Source: Hygrocybe punicea (taxonomy: Eukaryota > Basidiomycota > Agaricomycetes > Agaricales > Hygrophoraceae). Taken from it: DNA of 64,000 nt. The number at the start of each line of letters is the position of its first letter. Position 1 is the stretch's first letter. A program made the translations under genes and the position numbers. Positions 35,240 through 47,793 of the stretch are shown piece by piece. Under the pieces are notes generated by a model, which was not told where the DNA came from, did not search any database, and saw nothing but the letters and a program-made list of their open reading frames with translations. The stretch is from NCBI GenBank assembly GCA_963556145.1, contig OY744471.1, positions 3,713,590-3,777,589 on the forward strand. The letters run 5' to 3'.

Positions 35240-35247
35240 ATGGTATC
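35240..35247 (+). repeat. 8-bp target duplication, outer hAT element (right)
   Basis: ATGGTATC; identical to 32892-32899. Confidence 0.85.
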
Positions 35248-35510
35248 AGTATGATGAGTATCCTCCATTTCGAGTTTACGTGGAGAAATTTTGCTGGGTT
35301 CGCCCACAGTTGGATTAATGTCAGAGCTTGGCCGTTTGAGAGACGATGGGAGATTCATATCGAGAGCCACTTCAGCGAGCTACGACTCGGAGTGAACAGA
35401 TTCATCAGCGAAACAGGGGGAATTCGAAAGTAGACCCTGGTCAGCATTGGGATCTCTCGGAGGTGTAAATGACGACTAAGGCAACCACTGTTCCCCTGCA
35501 TCAGGAAAAC

Positions 35511-37398
35511 GTGGAGACCCTGGTAAGGCCTGGCAGAGTTGACAATTGCTAATCAGCTGTCCAGCCACAGATCTAGTATTACCCTTTCTTACCTTGACAC
35601 AGAATTATTTTAGGCTTAGCTCATGTAATATCATCCTGGTAAATGAATAACTGTTGTTACCATTTCAGTGCCGGAACGGCAACATTTTATCATTTACTGG
35701 CATAATGATATAGCCTTTGTATGTCCTTATCATAGTGTGGCAGCATTCCTGGCAGTGCATGGATGGGATTACAATGGCCTGGCATTAATTTAGAATAAGC
35801 TCATGTGAATTCATTCTGGCCAATAAATATCTATTATTATTTCATTAGAACCTTATCAGACCACGGCAAATCAGCACGTTGAACTTGTAAATGGATTTCC
35901 AAAGTCATCACTACTAGTACTACCGAGGAACTGGTGGAATTACTCCTGCTCTAGTTCAGTGCCTTGTTCCTTGGCTAGTTGTGCCCCCACCCTCTGCCCC
36001 CTCCCATCTATCTAACCAATGACCAACTCGGATAACTTGCGCAACAGGCTGAGCTTCTCCTATTTCTGTAAGAGGATGATCAGCTAAACTGCAAAAGGAC
36101 TTGAGAATCCCTACGTCTTTCGTTTCCTTGTCTAGTATATCTTAGACAGCAGTAAATTCGGCAGTGGTTGTATGCGGGTGGTCCTTTATGTAGTCGGCAG
36201 TGTAGAGGTTCCTAAAAAGTCCTAGTTTGCACCGCGAAACAGGTGCAAGCCCAGAGCACAAGCTTTGGCCCTGCACCCCGAAGTCTCCTCGTCTGCTCAC
36301 AACATGGATGAGCGTTTGAGAAAACTACAGGATTCCGAGGCACAGACACGAGAATGGAGAAGCCCACGATTGACACGGCTGAAGGAACGGTGACGAACAG
36401 GCTTGTGCCGGTGGGTGGCATCGAGAGGAAGAGGTTTGTTGGGCCAGAAATGTATCTGCCAGTTGTGCTATTCCATTGCGGGTGAGTATGACAAGACAAA
36501 CCGGATATTGCGGGGCTCCAAATGCACTCACCAACATGTAGAAGGATCCTTGCAACAATGTGAGTATGTACTGTATGTATGTATGCTCGTGTCTGGAGAT
36601 TTGTCCATAAACTTTGATGTTAGTGCGTTTTGTGGCTCTTTGGCGTTGTTGTGGGCGGCTGCATCCTGGGCGGTTGGAAGTGAGCTGAAGGGCAAGGTTA
36701 TCATTATAACGGATTTGGTGGACCTTCCTCAGAGCTCACCCTTACCGTGCATCCTGAATGCAATACTTGCCTAGTGTGACCTGGTGAACTTGAAGTCTAT
36801 CTGGAGGTGGGAGTATCGGAAAGACTTGAGACATTCTAACCCGGTCCTACTATAATGCCAAAACTCACAGCCAGTGTCATCGACATGTAAGCATGCGTAT
36901 TTGACACAAAGGATATGTTTGATTATCTCGCACGACACAAAAAAAAACATACCTCTGATTAGATAATAATGCTAAGTCACTACCGATCTAATCCGACTGT
37001 CGATTTGTCGCTTAAAGCCGTGATCCATTTCGATCATATGGGATTGTCACTAGGGGGTGGTGTTGACAATTGTAATTCCAGTTGAGGGAATGAACTTACC
37101 ATAAATGTTGCTGCGGGGCTCTAGCACGTGCGTGAACGATTTCCGTCCGAGCGGTTTCCATTTGTGCTTGCGTCAGTTGGTGGTCCATGCTGTTGTTTTG
37201 CAATATGTTAGAGAGTTTGTATCATGTATATGCATAGTGGTTGGTGTGCGAGGATTTGTCTGACCTTGTCCTGGTCTTGGGGTGACTTAGATACATATAT
37301 TCCATTATGCACATAATACAAGCAAAACAAAGAGTGTCAGGACTAAACAGCTGGGAAGTAGTTCTAAGCGCTTGGAAACTCGATTGAAAGAATACAAC
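35511..37398. other. Inner subterminal region, no confident gene, right copy
   Basis: Mirror of 29134-31021; no difference between the arms was noticed in the frames compared. No gene assigned. Confidence 0.45.
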
Positions 37399-37751
37399 TT
37401 ACCATCCAAGTCCAAAATCGAGGCCCAGGTCTAATCTCGCGATCACAGCGTCATGATTCCGCTGGAGATCGGCCAGCTCGACTTCCAACTCCTTGATCCG
37501 CTTGTTTCGACTTCGCAGGACATCACGCAACTTCGTCTGGAAGTCACTCAACCGGTGTTCTAGGTCTACAACATCTGTAAGCGTTTGTTCGGGATAACGT
37601 CGAGTGGTTACTTACCAATAAGGTCGGGGCCAGGAGGCAGCTGGCCATGGATTTGGTAAATAGTGGTGTTAATTTGGTTGCCGGCGACACTGTTGATCGT
37701 GCTACGATTGAAGCGAATGCGTCGAGCAGTTATGATCATGGGGGAGGTCAT
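37399..37751 (-). CDS. Small protein with VAGNQ motif and coiled coil, right copy
   Basis: Mirror of 28781-29133: same two exons, same intron and the same 103-residue product as far as I can see. See the left copy for the description. Confidence 0.5.
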
Positions 37752-38001
37752 GGTGATGGAGTAAGATAGAGTTGGTCGAGTTTAGATACTTTTAGGCAAA
37801 AATGTAAATCTATCTAGAAAACGTTCTAATTCATTTAAGAGTAGTTTCGTCTGCCCGTGTCTGTGCTGCCGTATGACGCAACGTCAGTTCAATAGATAGA
37901 AAACGGTTACCCCCACTCTCCTCCTCCAAGACCTCGTGCACTCGCATGGAACCAACCCCGGCCGCTTCCAGCATCAGAAGCGTTCCAATGCCTCCAATGG
38001 C

Positions 38002-38997
38002 ACCTCCAATTTGTGTACGCAGGACCTGAAAGCCCAGTCAAATTGATGGCTCACGGACAGCAGAATAAAGAGAAAGTTAGCGCACCTCGTGTGGATATGT
38101 GATAAGACTCGCAACAAATTTGGCCGTCCCCGCGCTACCCAACATCCCTACCCACTCCTGTACTCCACCTTTCCCTTGTGTTGGGAGCAATCATTTTCAA
38201 CTGCTCATATAATACCCACTGAACTGTGCCTTCTGTCACACCCAAATAGCTCGCACTAAGGCCCTTATAAAATCCTCGAATGCCCTCCTGTCGCATAATC
38301 TGCTTGATTGTCGTCCAGCTACCACCAAACATGTCTGTTCCGGGTGTAGAGCTCCGTAGTAGGTTGGCTTGCAGGCGCTTACCCATATTGGATTGGTAGC
38401 TGTCCCAGTGATGATACCTGCGAAGGCAGCGGCGATGAGGTGCACGTAGCTGTTCTCATGTCCATGATTAAACTGCTCCGTGATCATCTGCTTCCCATTC
38501 CCGTACGTGAAGAAGTTGATGGATCATGCTGGAACTACGCCAACAAGGGTTGGGCTAAGACCTTGAAGAGTGCGCGGGGAGATTCCTCTCAATATATGTC
38601 ACTGCAAGGCAGAATTTGAAGACCGTTGGGTAAATAAGTTTCTGGGGTGACTGACTGAAGGATATGTCCAGTTTCAACAAAATTCCACAGTAGACCTGCG
38701 TGTCGTTGGATAATAACTTCTCCACTTCCTACTACACGGAACTTGGCTTGTTTTTCTTGGAAAAGATCAGATTGCAAGCGTGTCTTGACCACATCAAATG
38801 GACTCGTGACAATAGCACCACACATGCCTCCGAGCCTTTGTAAATTAAATCGGGTTTGTGAGAATGAAAAACATCAGCACTGGAGCACAGAACGGAAGAA
38901 CTGACACATACCTGCCAGCGACGAAGTGTTGCCATGATTTGGCGGGGAGAAAATTGGTTGTGACGGGTTTCAAGCCTGCGGGCAAGGCATCTGGCAT
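38002..38997 (-). pseudogene. RIM2: RIM2-like carrier pseudogene, right copy
   Basis: Mirror of 27535-28530, with the same two TGA codons, the same one-base loss and the same truncated C-terminus. The damage therefore predates the duplication of the element or has been homogenised between the arms. Confidence 0.8.
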
Positions 38998-39585
38998 ATC
39001 TGAGATATCAACACAGAGTTCTCAGCAGACCAGGGCTGAAGAGCAATCAAACGCTTAACCAAGAAATTTGGTGGACTCGACTAAAAGCAAAATCATCAGC
39101 AAAAGTGCATTATCTAGGCCTTGCCATGTCGGACTGGTAAGCTCCGGCCCTCTTGGTCACACCTCTCATGGTCAGGAATGGTGGCAAACATCCTAAGCGT
39201 AACTATGTATTCTATGGCGATCTGGGTGGGAGTTGGGAAAGTTGGTGGAAGTTCGTTCAGGAACATTCACATTCAAGGGCGAATGGCCAGGATTGGCCTT
39301 GGTTATGGCATCTGCTGCTTGGACGTTAGGGGGGCTGCGGAAGGTTGGGGTCTTTTTCTGTGTGGTGACAGCAGTGGGGGAGTGGTCCATGTTTGCGTGT
39401 GTTTCCCGAGGGGAGGAGTAGATGTGGTGGTGGATTGGTGAATGTGGGAGGTTTGTGTACGGCGGAAACTTGAGGCCTCATCTGGATGCATTTTTAATTA
39501 CCTTGAACACTGACCGTTGCTTACATGTTAAATGTGAATCAAATACCTTGTCCGAGGTAACCAAAAATCGACCAATCATACAGTA

Positions 39586-42500
39586 CTACTCGTAAAACTC
39601 ATATACCTGAGAGTTGCCATACATCTCCTCCATATCTGAAAGCCCAACTTCATCACAATCCTCCTCCTCCCGCTCGAGATCACTACTTTCAGAGTTGTCA
39701 GACTCGGAGGTACGGTCAGATTCTTCTTCATCGCGAACTTCAACGCAGTGAAGTTCGGAATCTACAATTGCAGTGGAAAGATCGTTGTCTTCGCATATTG
39801 GATCTTCATCGTCGCTGTGAGCATTGCTGTTTTGGTCACCGCTGGGTTGGAAAGAGTCATGACCATATACATGCCCAACTGCCAAACCCCAATGATAACG
39901 CATGACCATATCCTGATCAACGAAGCTAATGATCAGGAAGGAATTAAAAAGATGCAGCAAGTTATCAGCAATGACTCACCGATTGATGTAGTATTGAACC
40001 CAATCCTTTGCATTTCGAGCACATTCCGAAATACCGTCACGATCCGCATGCCACCTACCTGCTGTAAAAGCTTGAATCAAATGGGCGCCACGTAAAACAT
40101 TCGCAGGATCAATGAAGCCGAAGGCTCCTTCCTCATTCATCGATGGAAATTGCAGACGATCAAGCTGCGACCTCATCCAGCCCATCTGCACCGGTGTGTT
40201 GTCCAGGTTCTCGAATGGTCGAACCCATAGAAACTCCATCCGCCGAGCCCAATAGTCCAACATACCAGGTCCGGTATATATCACATTCACATGGTAGATG
40301 CCGAGAACACGAGCGTAGATATACTGATGAATCGGCAAGCTAGCTTCTTGGGAGGAGAGCAACATGATATCGCAGTGATCTGTGTTAGGGTTTACGTTAT
40401 CTTGGGCCCGTCGCACGTCATATGCGGTGTAGTTGATTCTCATAATATTGTGTCTGTATATGTGGTCACCTTTGAAGTGGATGCCGTTCAGCTCACATGT
40501 GCTGTCTACCAGAGTAGAAGAACAGGGTTGTCGCGGTTCACTGCCAGCTTGCATCTCAGCATCCAAAAGTGCTTTGATGCGAGGTAATAGGTGTGTCTTC
40601 AGCTTTATCCAGAAGTCCTGTGAAGAGTTGAGCTGCTATATTAATTCCCGATTATGGATGCAATCTACCTTAATAGCTGGATCCCCATCATGCGCACGCA
40701 AAAAAGAGCCAATGTGCTCTGGATGGTTCTCGGAGATGCCGATATGATGATGGGCATCAGGGTGTTGTGACACTCGTTCTTTGCTCGCAGCCCTAGGAAA
40801 CGCTCCAGCTACTTTTTGGCGAATGAGTCTGAGACGGGCTTGTCTACGCTCAATGCGAGCTAACTGTCGCACAAATTCTTTTTTACTGGTCCGCTTGAAT
40901 CGAGACTTGGGATTACGATGTTCTAGTTCGCCCTGCAGTAGTAGAAGAGATCAGGTTGATGGTCAGTGGAGACGAAATAAAACACTCACGATTTCTGAAG
41001 TGTACGAATCTGTCGTGCCATATCTCTTGATGGCATCTACATAGTCACCCAGAGCATGGGCCTTGTAGGTCTGAAGATTCAGCGTTTTGGGTAGGTGCTG
41101 GTTAGCAGCTTCTGGATTTCGCTTGCTGGTCGTTGGCAGAGAGGAATTAACCGTCATCCCTTTCTTGCTTTGACGGCGTTGTCTAGCAGCTGCTTCGGAC
41201 TTCAATTCACGCGTCTGAAAATGGTGGCAGGTTTTGGATTGGAAATCGCGAAGCTGTTGTCCCAGGATAGTCGTTTCATGATCGAGAATAGAAAGTGTGG
41301 TATCGGTGTGCATTTGCAGTTTGGCTAACCCGTGCCAGTGGGCGAAGGTGAAGAGGAGTTTCAGGATTCTCCTGTTATGGGGTTCTGGTAATAGACCTTC
41401 GAAAACTGGAATTGCACACTGCCTCCTGCTTAATTTCGATGTTCCAGTGAGATAATGCATTTGACATACCTGCAGAAAATCCTCAAAGTTTCTGGCAGCC
41501 ATTTTCTTCAATTCTGACGTATTGGAAGCGAAACACCTAATTGTGTCCCTCCCAAAAGTTGGAACCAATCGAAAACTGTGTGCACCATTAGAGACACAGT
41601 GAAATATACAGGAACTACCTACCGACGATCCAGTTCATGCAGGGCGTTCTCATCGGCACATTCGAGGATTCGAAAGAGGTGGATCAATAAGGTCTTCCAT
41701 ACCCCAAGTTCGATCTCATGCATCAGATCAACCAAAAACATCAAAAAAAGATTAAATCCCAATTTAGAGAGCCGTTCAGAGAAGGCATTCTACAGAGGAA
41801 TGTTCCGAGTAAGAATCGCAAAGTCCAAAGTTGAATAACCTCACCGAGGTAGGAACAAGAGACTGAGGCTTGAGGATTCATTCTACAGGGGCACTGTCAA
41901 CTGCGTAGTTTTTCTGATAGATGGCATTTCAAGCTTGGGTGACCATGAATCGGCGTCGCTCATCGTCCATGCGGGCCAACTTGATCCTGTTGTGCCGGTC
42001 CTTTTTGGTGCCCACCATATGCACATTTGACAATAGCGTGGTGCAACGTGGGCATGGACATTGACCCAAATTTCTGATGCTGGCTAGAAGGATCCTATTG
42101 TCTGCGAGTTAGTAAATCAGTAGCATAAAAAGAGAACCATTCACTTTTCGGGGTAGTCTGCCGAGTATGTAAATATCCGAGGATAAAACCTGCGCAACAC
42201 CCCATCGCAGCACTCGATCATGATGCCATGTTTATAAGCTTCTAGGAATTCATCATCGAGGATGATTTTCCACTGGGCGTGAATGCATTCGCGATGGCAG
42301 TGAGTCATGAAGGTCTTTTTCAGCTTCTTTGTGCCAGTATACTTGCTTGCGAAATCTTTGAATGAGTCCGGGAGCTAACGGCGAATCAGTAAGGAATATT
42401 GAGGAACATGAAAAAGTCATACAGTCTCGAAATAGGCCACATGTTCACATACATTGCACAAAGGTTTACACTGTCGATATTTCGATTCGTTTCCAAAGAA

Positions 42501-43848
42501 CATGTATAATGGCCAAAGTTTTGTGTTTCCGAAATTTGTCAAATGAGTTGAATCAGACCAGAACATTAACGCAACGACGATGCGTGGAAGATCGCAGCCA
42601 GGTTCCAGAGGAGAATTTTGCAGGGAACAATGAGCGTCGATGAATGCAGGTGATGTATACAGTTCGCCATGGACGTGCACCTCTTGTGAGTTGTTGGTTG
42701 GCTGCCAGACAAGCTCATAGGGCTCGTAATGGAAATGGCGATAATCGATGGAATTCACAAGTTTTTCCCGAATGACCGATATCAATGATCGATAATGGAA
42801 GGTTGCAGCAGTATAATCACGGGCACCAGGCCTATCCGTGAAACGATGGAAGGGTGCTGATATTGTTACAGGCGACGTCCTCCACCCAGCATCTTCGTCA
42901 ATCCACTCTTCCTTGTCCCAATCATTAAGCGCTAACTGGTCGTTGATCCTGTCCCAATTTGTCTTTTGGACGTCTGTAGGTCTGAAATCATCATCACCCA
43001 CAATAGCAAGGAGCTCTTTGAAATCCTGCTGAGACTTCTGGGCACCCCAATTCCAATACCAATCACCTAGTAGAAAAGAGTTCTGGTTTGGATAAGGTCG
43101 AAACGATGGAAGAATATCAGGGGGGTGTGAATGAGCAGAACTAGAGTCGATTATATTGGATAGAGATGATACGTTGACCTCGCTTTCTGGATCATGAGAT
43201 GGAAATGTCTCGGCAAAGTAGCAACAAAACAGGCCAAAAGAATTTCTTGCAGTATTAAGGATTCGGCGAACAGGTGGATTTCCTGATGCTTTACCAGCAC
43301 TACCATTGCGGCGGTGTTGGGAAGTCAAGATAGGATTCATCAATGAATCCAATGAATGAGTTGCTGAGTCTGGAACGTCCATACCAGGTGGCGGTAGTGC
43401 AGGAACTGGCTGTGGAAGAATATCTTTCAGCCTCTTATCATGCAATTGAAGACCCGCGACACGAAAACGAAGAGGAAGTTTGCGACGCCTTGTGGGTCTC
43501 GCATCATCCTGGATTTCTGTCATAGCTGAGGTTGGATCCTGCAGACCCACATGAATGGCGACATTAGTATGAAGGACTGCCATGGTTCCGTACCTGAACA
43601 TGCCCGGGCTCAAGCTGAAGATTCTGACTGATATCATCGTCAATGGTGTTCGCAAATGGCTCCATGGTTGTATCTAGAGTGATAGCCTTCCGCTTTCTGA
43701 CAGCTAGAACCTCCTTTGCTTTCGCCAACGCATGGGACAATCGTTTCTTGGTTTTCTTACAAATGTTCTGGTGATTCTTGAATGCCCGAACATCTGAAAA
43801 TGTCCTGCCGCAAGAACAGGTCTGGCTGAATGCAGAGTCCCGATCCAT
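39586..43848 (-). pseudogene. Plavaka transposase, right copy, two nonsense codons
   Basis: Mirror of 22684-26946. The TGA codons are at 41929-41931 and 41878-41880 (minus strand), identical to the left copy. The only difference I noticed is in the first intron region near 43565 (CATACTAATG here, CATACAATTG in the left arm), which is not coding. Neither copy can make full-length transposase, so movement now would need an intact relative elsewhere. Confidence 0.85.
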
Positions 43849-44124
43849 TGGACTCTGCTATGGGCTGACAATATTACTAATAAAAATATTGGTGTTAGAA
43901 AAGATCCAAGCGTAGGCAGATCACTTACCCAAAGAATGATAACATGTGCAAGGAATCTCTTGGTCGAATACGCTGGCTCAGGTAGTGGTCACGAAGAAAC
44001 TAACTTAGTTTGTTCAACTGAGTTTCAATGTGGATGTAATATACGAATTGTCAAATACGAGAGCATAATAAGTGAACATAAAGAACGATGAATCATGAAC
44101 TGCTGCGGACTCTGGCACCATGCG

Positions 44125-45942
44125 CTAACTGAGACTATGAGTCAATGCCCCAGGAATGTTTTTCGTTCGGAGAGCGTCGACAATGTCTGAGAAAAATAAT
44201 CAACATGAATGAACATTAGGGGCATCAGAGTCATATTAACGAACCTCGAAGGCTCATACATTCCACTCCATCAACACAACCTTTCAGTGTTTCCCACTTT
44301 TTTTGAAGTGAACGGGCATTCCATAAGGCGCCATAGGAATCTACGAGTCAGCTCCAGTTGATATCTGCATCGATTGTGACATTCATTGCATTGATGCTGT
44401 TGAAGTTTAAATAGTTGGAGATGAATGTAGGCGGAACCAGAAGACTGAACGTGATTTTATTATTCATTACGTACAGTTCGACAAGGTTGGAGGCATCTTC
44501 ATAGGACCACTTCGGCCTGGTACCCCCATTTTTCATGATTTTTGTTAACTCTCTCCTAAATGTAGACAATCAGTCAAAGCAACGTCTTCATTAAAATAAT
44601 TGACCATTTGGAACTGCACTGCTGTCTTCCGCGTCTGTGATTCATCCGTTTGCTCACTGCATACCAGCTGATAGTGGAGTCATTGATGAAGTTCTCGCTT
44701 AGTTCAGGTGTCATCTCCATCATGATCCTGGTTAAATCTTCTTCTTCTGCCTTGGTCCAGCGACCTAAGAAAGTTCGGGTGAGTACATTGTATAATAGAG
44801 CTCTCGTTACTCACCCTTAGCTCACAAGTCACGATGTTTGATATGATTCCTGTAGTGGTCCCGGCAGTTGTTACTGGACCTGCCAACCTTGTGACTTACA
44901 ACCTCCCAATGTTCGCCATGCTGATCCACAGCTCTAGAAAGTCATTCAGCGCCAGGCATAAGATAAGAAGAAAACCCAACTGGATCAGATCCATATCTTC
45001 ATGCGGCAACCAAGGACCTTGTTTACTGTAGGGTTGACGCGATCTACGAACATGCTGGTACACGGCCATTAGAGAACGATTTGGGATGACAGAAGCTAGC
45101 AAATTATTTTAAAAGGGGACTTGAAGGGCAAGGAGCTAACTGGCGATTATACCTATGGCTGACCAGAATTCGTCATCATGGCTGGCTTCTTTCAGAAATA
45201 TTATTCGTAATAACTGTTGAGAATTGATGGATTTCCGCTATGAGAAGAGTTTCAGGGTTAGCTTGTGAGAGTCGAAGACAATCGTGAATTCCGCACCGTT
45301 TGGTATGCTTGAATGGCCACTTCCACCATATGGGTTTCATCTGCTGAAAACTTGCCCTTTCGGTAAATGAGACCCTCATTTCAAGCTAAGTCGGCTAGTG
45401 GCTTAGGAGTTAGCCACTTCTTTGTCAACAACTCCACATGCTCCGGGGTGTTTTCTTTTACTGGACATTCGATAATTGCCAGTGGTTGAAAAGCGTCGTC
45501 ATGTGGTAGTGGGATAATAGTATCATTCGCGTTATGATCTGAGATGGATCAGATACAAACCGGTCTCCGGAAATTTTGCTCACCTAAGTCAATGCCTGGA
45601 TCATGTACAACTGGATTGCCTCCAGCTGTATCACCACTTTCTCCACGAATGATGAACCCTCTGTCCTTTGCAGGAGGCCAACTTGAAATTGTGTTAGACT
45701 TAGTTTCGGCCTCAAATGCAGCATTGGCAGCTAGCAAGACGGCCTCAACAAAGGGGATAGATTCCATTTCACCTGACAGGCTCGGCGTCACGGACTTGTA
45801 ACTTTGCAACTTGTTCTTCTGCGCGTAAGGCCTCAGCTGAGTGCCACTGAGACGACAAATGAGCTATATCATGGTGTGCTGTACTCACTTCGGCGTCCAG
45901 TATTTCTTCCCATTGTCTACCCATGTCGCCGTCAGACTGCAT
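44125..45942 (-). pseudogene. REB1-like Myb protein, right copy, nonsense-mutated
   Basis: Mirror of 20590-22407 with the same TGA (45381-45383 on the minus strand) just before the Myb repeats. I saw no other difference. Confidence 0.6.
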
Positions 45943-46170
45943 GATGGAGTGACTAATTTGTCTAAATAACCGGGAAGTTTTTGATCACAGACTACAACAC
46001 TCTACTTGATATTATTCCAAGTCTCACTCAACATATATTGTGTACAAGAAAAAGACCGAGTTTGGCACATGATCCTGGAAATGCAATGTTACCTCAGGGC
46101 ATCTCTTGTAAAACTCCACTATCCTCAGTGTCTCCGCCTACTACTCCTATCTCCTATCTTGTAAATAACG

Positions 46171-46727
46171 ATGTACTATCTCAATCAGACGGATTGCTTT
46201 CAACTCGCTGCTGTTCAGAATTATCTTTTCCAACATCCTTTCTTCAAAGATGATTATGGGCTGGATCCCACTATAGTGAGTCTTGAATCTCCAACACGAC
46301 CAGGAACTGATAACGATTGTTGTAGTTTATCCATATGAGCCAAACATCCGAGTTCCAGCAATCTTTAAGCAAAATTTCCCAGAAGAAGCAGACTATGCGC
46401 ACTACACTAGTGCAGCAGCTGGATGAATTAATGAAAATACAAGACCAACTCGTTATGGAGGAATTCAGAATCGCTGGGTCTCGGGGTGAGCCAGTACACC
46501 ATGACCTTTACTGGCTTTACCACAACACAGAGCCACCTCCCCTTCCTCTCGACCTCACTCCCCGTGACCTCACAATCCATCTTGAAGTTGGCGCTGGAAG
46601 TTTTGGACATTTCAGTCAGAAGGGGAAGGACACATTGTTGAAGGCGTCACAGAGCCAAGAGGAGGAGGATCTGGAAAGCGAAGAGGAGGTATTTGGGACT
46701 TTTTCGCGTAGTTTCCAACAAGGGTGA
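46171..46727 (+). CDS. Small charged protein, right copy
   Basis: Mirror of 19805-20361: the same two exons and identical protein sequence. The start is divergent from the REB1-like copy. Confidence 0.5.
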
Positions 46728-47626
46728 CTCGCTTTTCTGTTGCCCTTCAATTTTTTGAACTACAAATTTTTTGTTTTCATGCGTATAATGTTATTCCACG
46801 GCCTGTCACACAGGCTTGCGATTTAAGATTGGAAAGAAAGGATTGAATTCATGATACTATCAAATTTGTTAAAATTATGAGATGCTCACGCGGAGCGGTA
46901 TATAGAGGGCAGCGAGGATTATCTAACGGCGCCAAACGCCACAGATATTCTCCGGCTTCCACAACGACTACATCTACTCCTTGATGATCTCCAGCAATAC
47001 AAACCGCCTTTTCCTTGGCACCCCAGGGATGTACTGGTTCAAGGTAACACAACGGGATCAGAACTGTATCAGCGCCTGGAATCATCGGCTTGATCTCAAT
47101 TTCTGGTGGATCACCGCTGACAGGCATGCCCAAAGTGCGGGCGACGGTGCCTTCGCTAATACCTTTTCTCCAGCCGCCCAGATTGCTGTTGAAGCCTGAT
47201 ACACGCAATTTGATCGATTTTCCGTGCAAACTTTGCATGGCAAGCCAGTCTTTGTGGACACCTGTGCAAAGGAGTCAGCGAAGGGGAAATGTGACAATAG
47301 TGGAACAGTACCCGATGGTAAGGATACCCCTCTTTCTTCTATATCGTTGTTTATAACTTTCCCTGGCCATTGTATTGAGGGATCCTGAGAGCTGGGTTCC
47401 CCACGATTTAGCCGCTCTAAGAGGGCTGTTGACAGAGAATCTCGGTCTGGCAGTGGTGTTTGGGAAGAAGGTTCCAAAGCAGGACTTCCACCCCAGGCCG
47501 AAGGAGATTCCCACATGGGCATTGAGGGCCTGGGAACAACCGATTCAAGGGATGGTAGCAATACCGGCTGGGAAGCTTCTGGCGGGGCATCCTGAAAATA
47601 ATATAGCGGCCTGTGATTCCTGCATC

Positions 47627-47640
47627 AAGCAGAAGTCAGG
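47627..47640 (+). repeat. 14-bp target duplication of the LINE (left)
   Basis: AAGCAGAAGTCAGG; identical to 54193-54206. The first two A's are ambiguous with the poly-A tail at the other side. Confidence 0.85.
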
Positions 47641-47793
47641 GAGGTTCTTGTTCCTAAACCGCGTGGCACCCCTACTGGGACCCCGAAAAAGGAGCTCTGC
47701 ATATACGGGGCTATAGGCCTGCTATCCACACTTCCCCATCCCAAATCTCCCCCTAAGTTTATCCACAAGCCCACCCCTAACAAAATCACAGAG

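Larger units (their letters stand above)
31075..35358 (-). pseudogene. CRN-like P-loop NTPase gene, 5' half, split by hAT elements
   Basis: A member of a large agaricomycete family related to the P-loop proteins that carry crinkler (CRN)-type modules; its function is unknown. The start is probably 35358 (MNLPSSLKRPSSD). The first coding part is cut at 35240 by the nested hAT insertion and resumes in the same frame at 32891. Then follow GVHPELKSLLMAARMKGSFE; the Walker A exon with VVQSSGTGKSRMLTEV near 32040; a helical region (WKIACFIAAAHERMLSSLQE); VTYFDEAHELGLSFWMLLRL (Walker B/DEAH-like) with WYVFMGTKSSISYYAP; and PPYIALGFDQHAIARC with CQYGRPL. The exon ends at 31075 with a GTACGT donor. 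The rest of the gene is not downstream of it here; the matching 3' half is at 63414 on the other strand. Confidence 0.7.
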
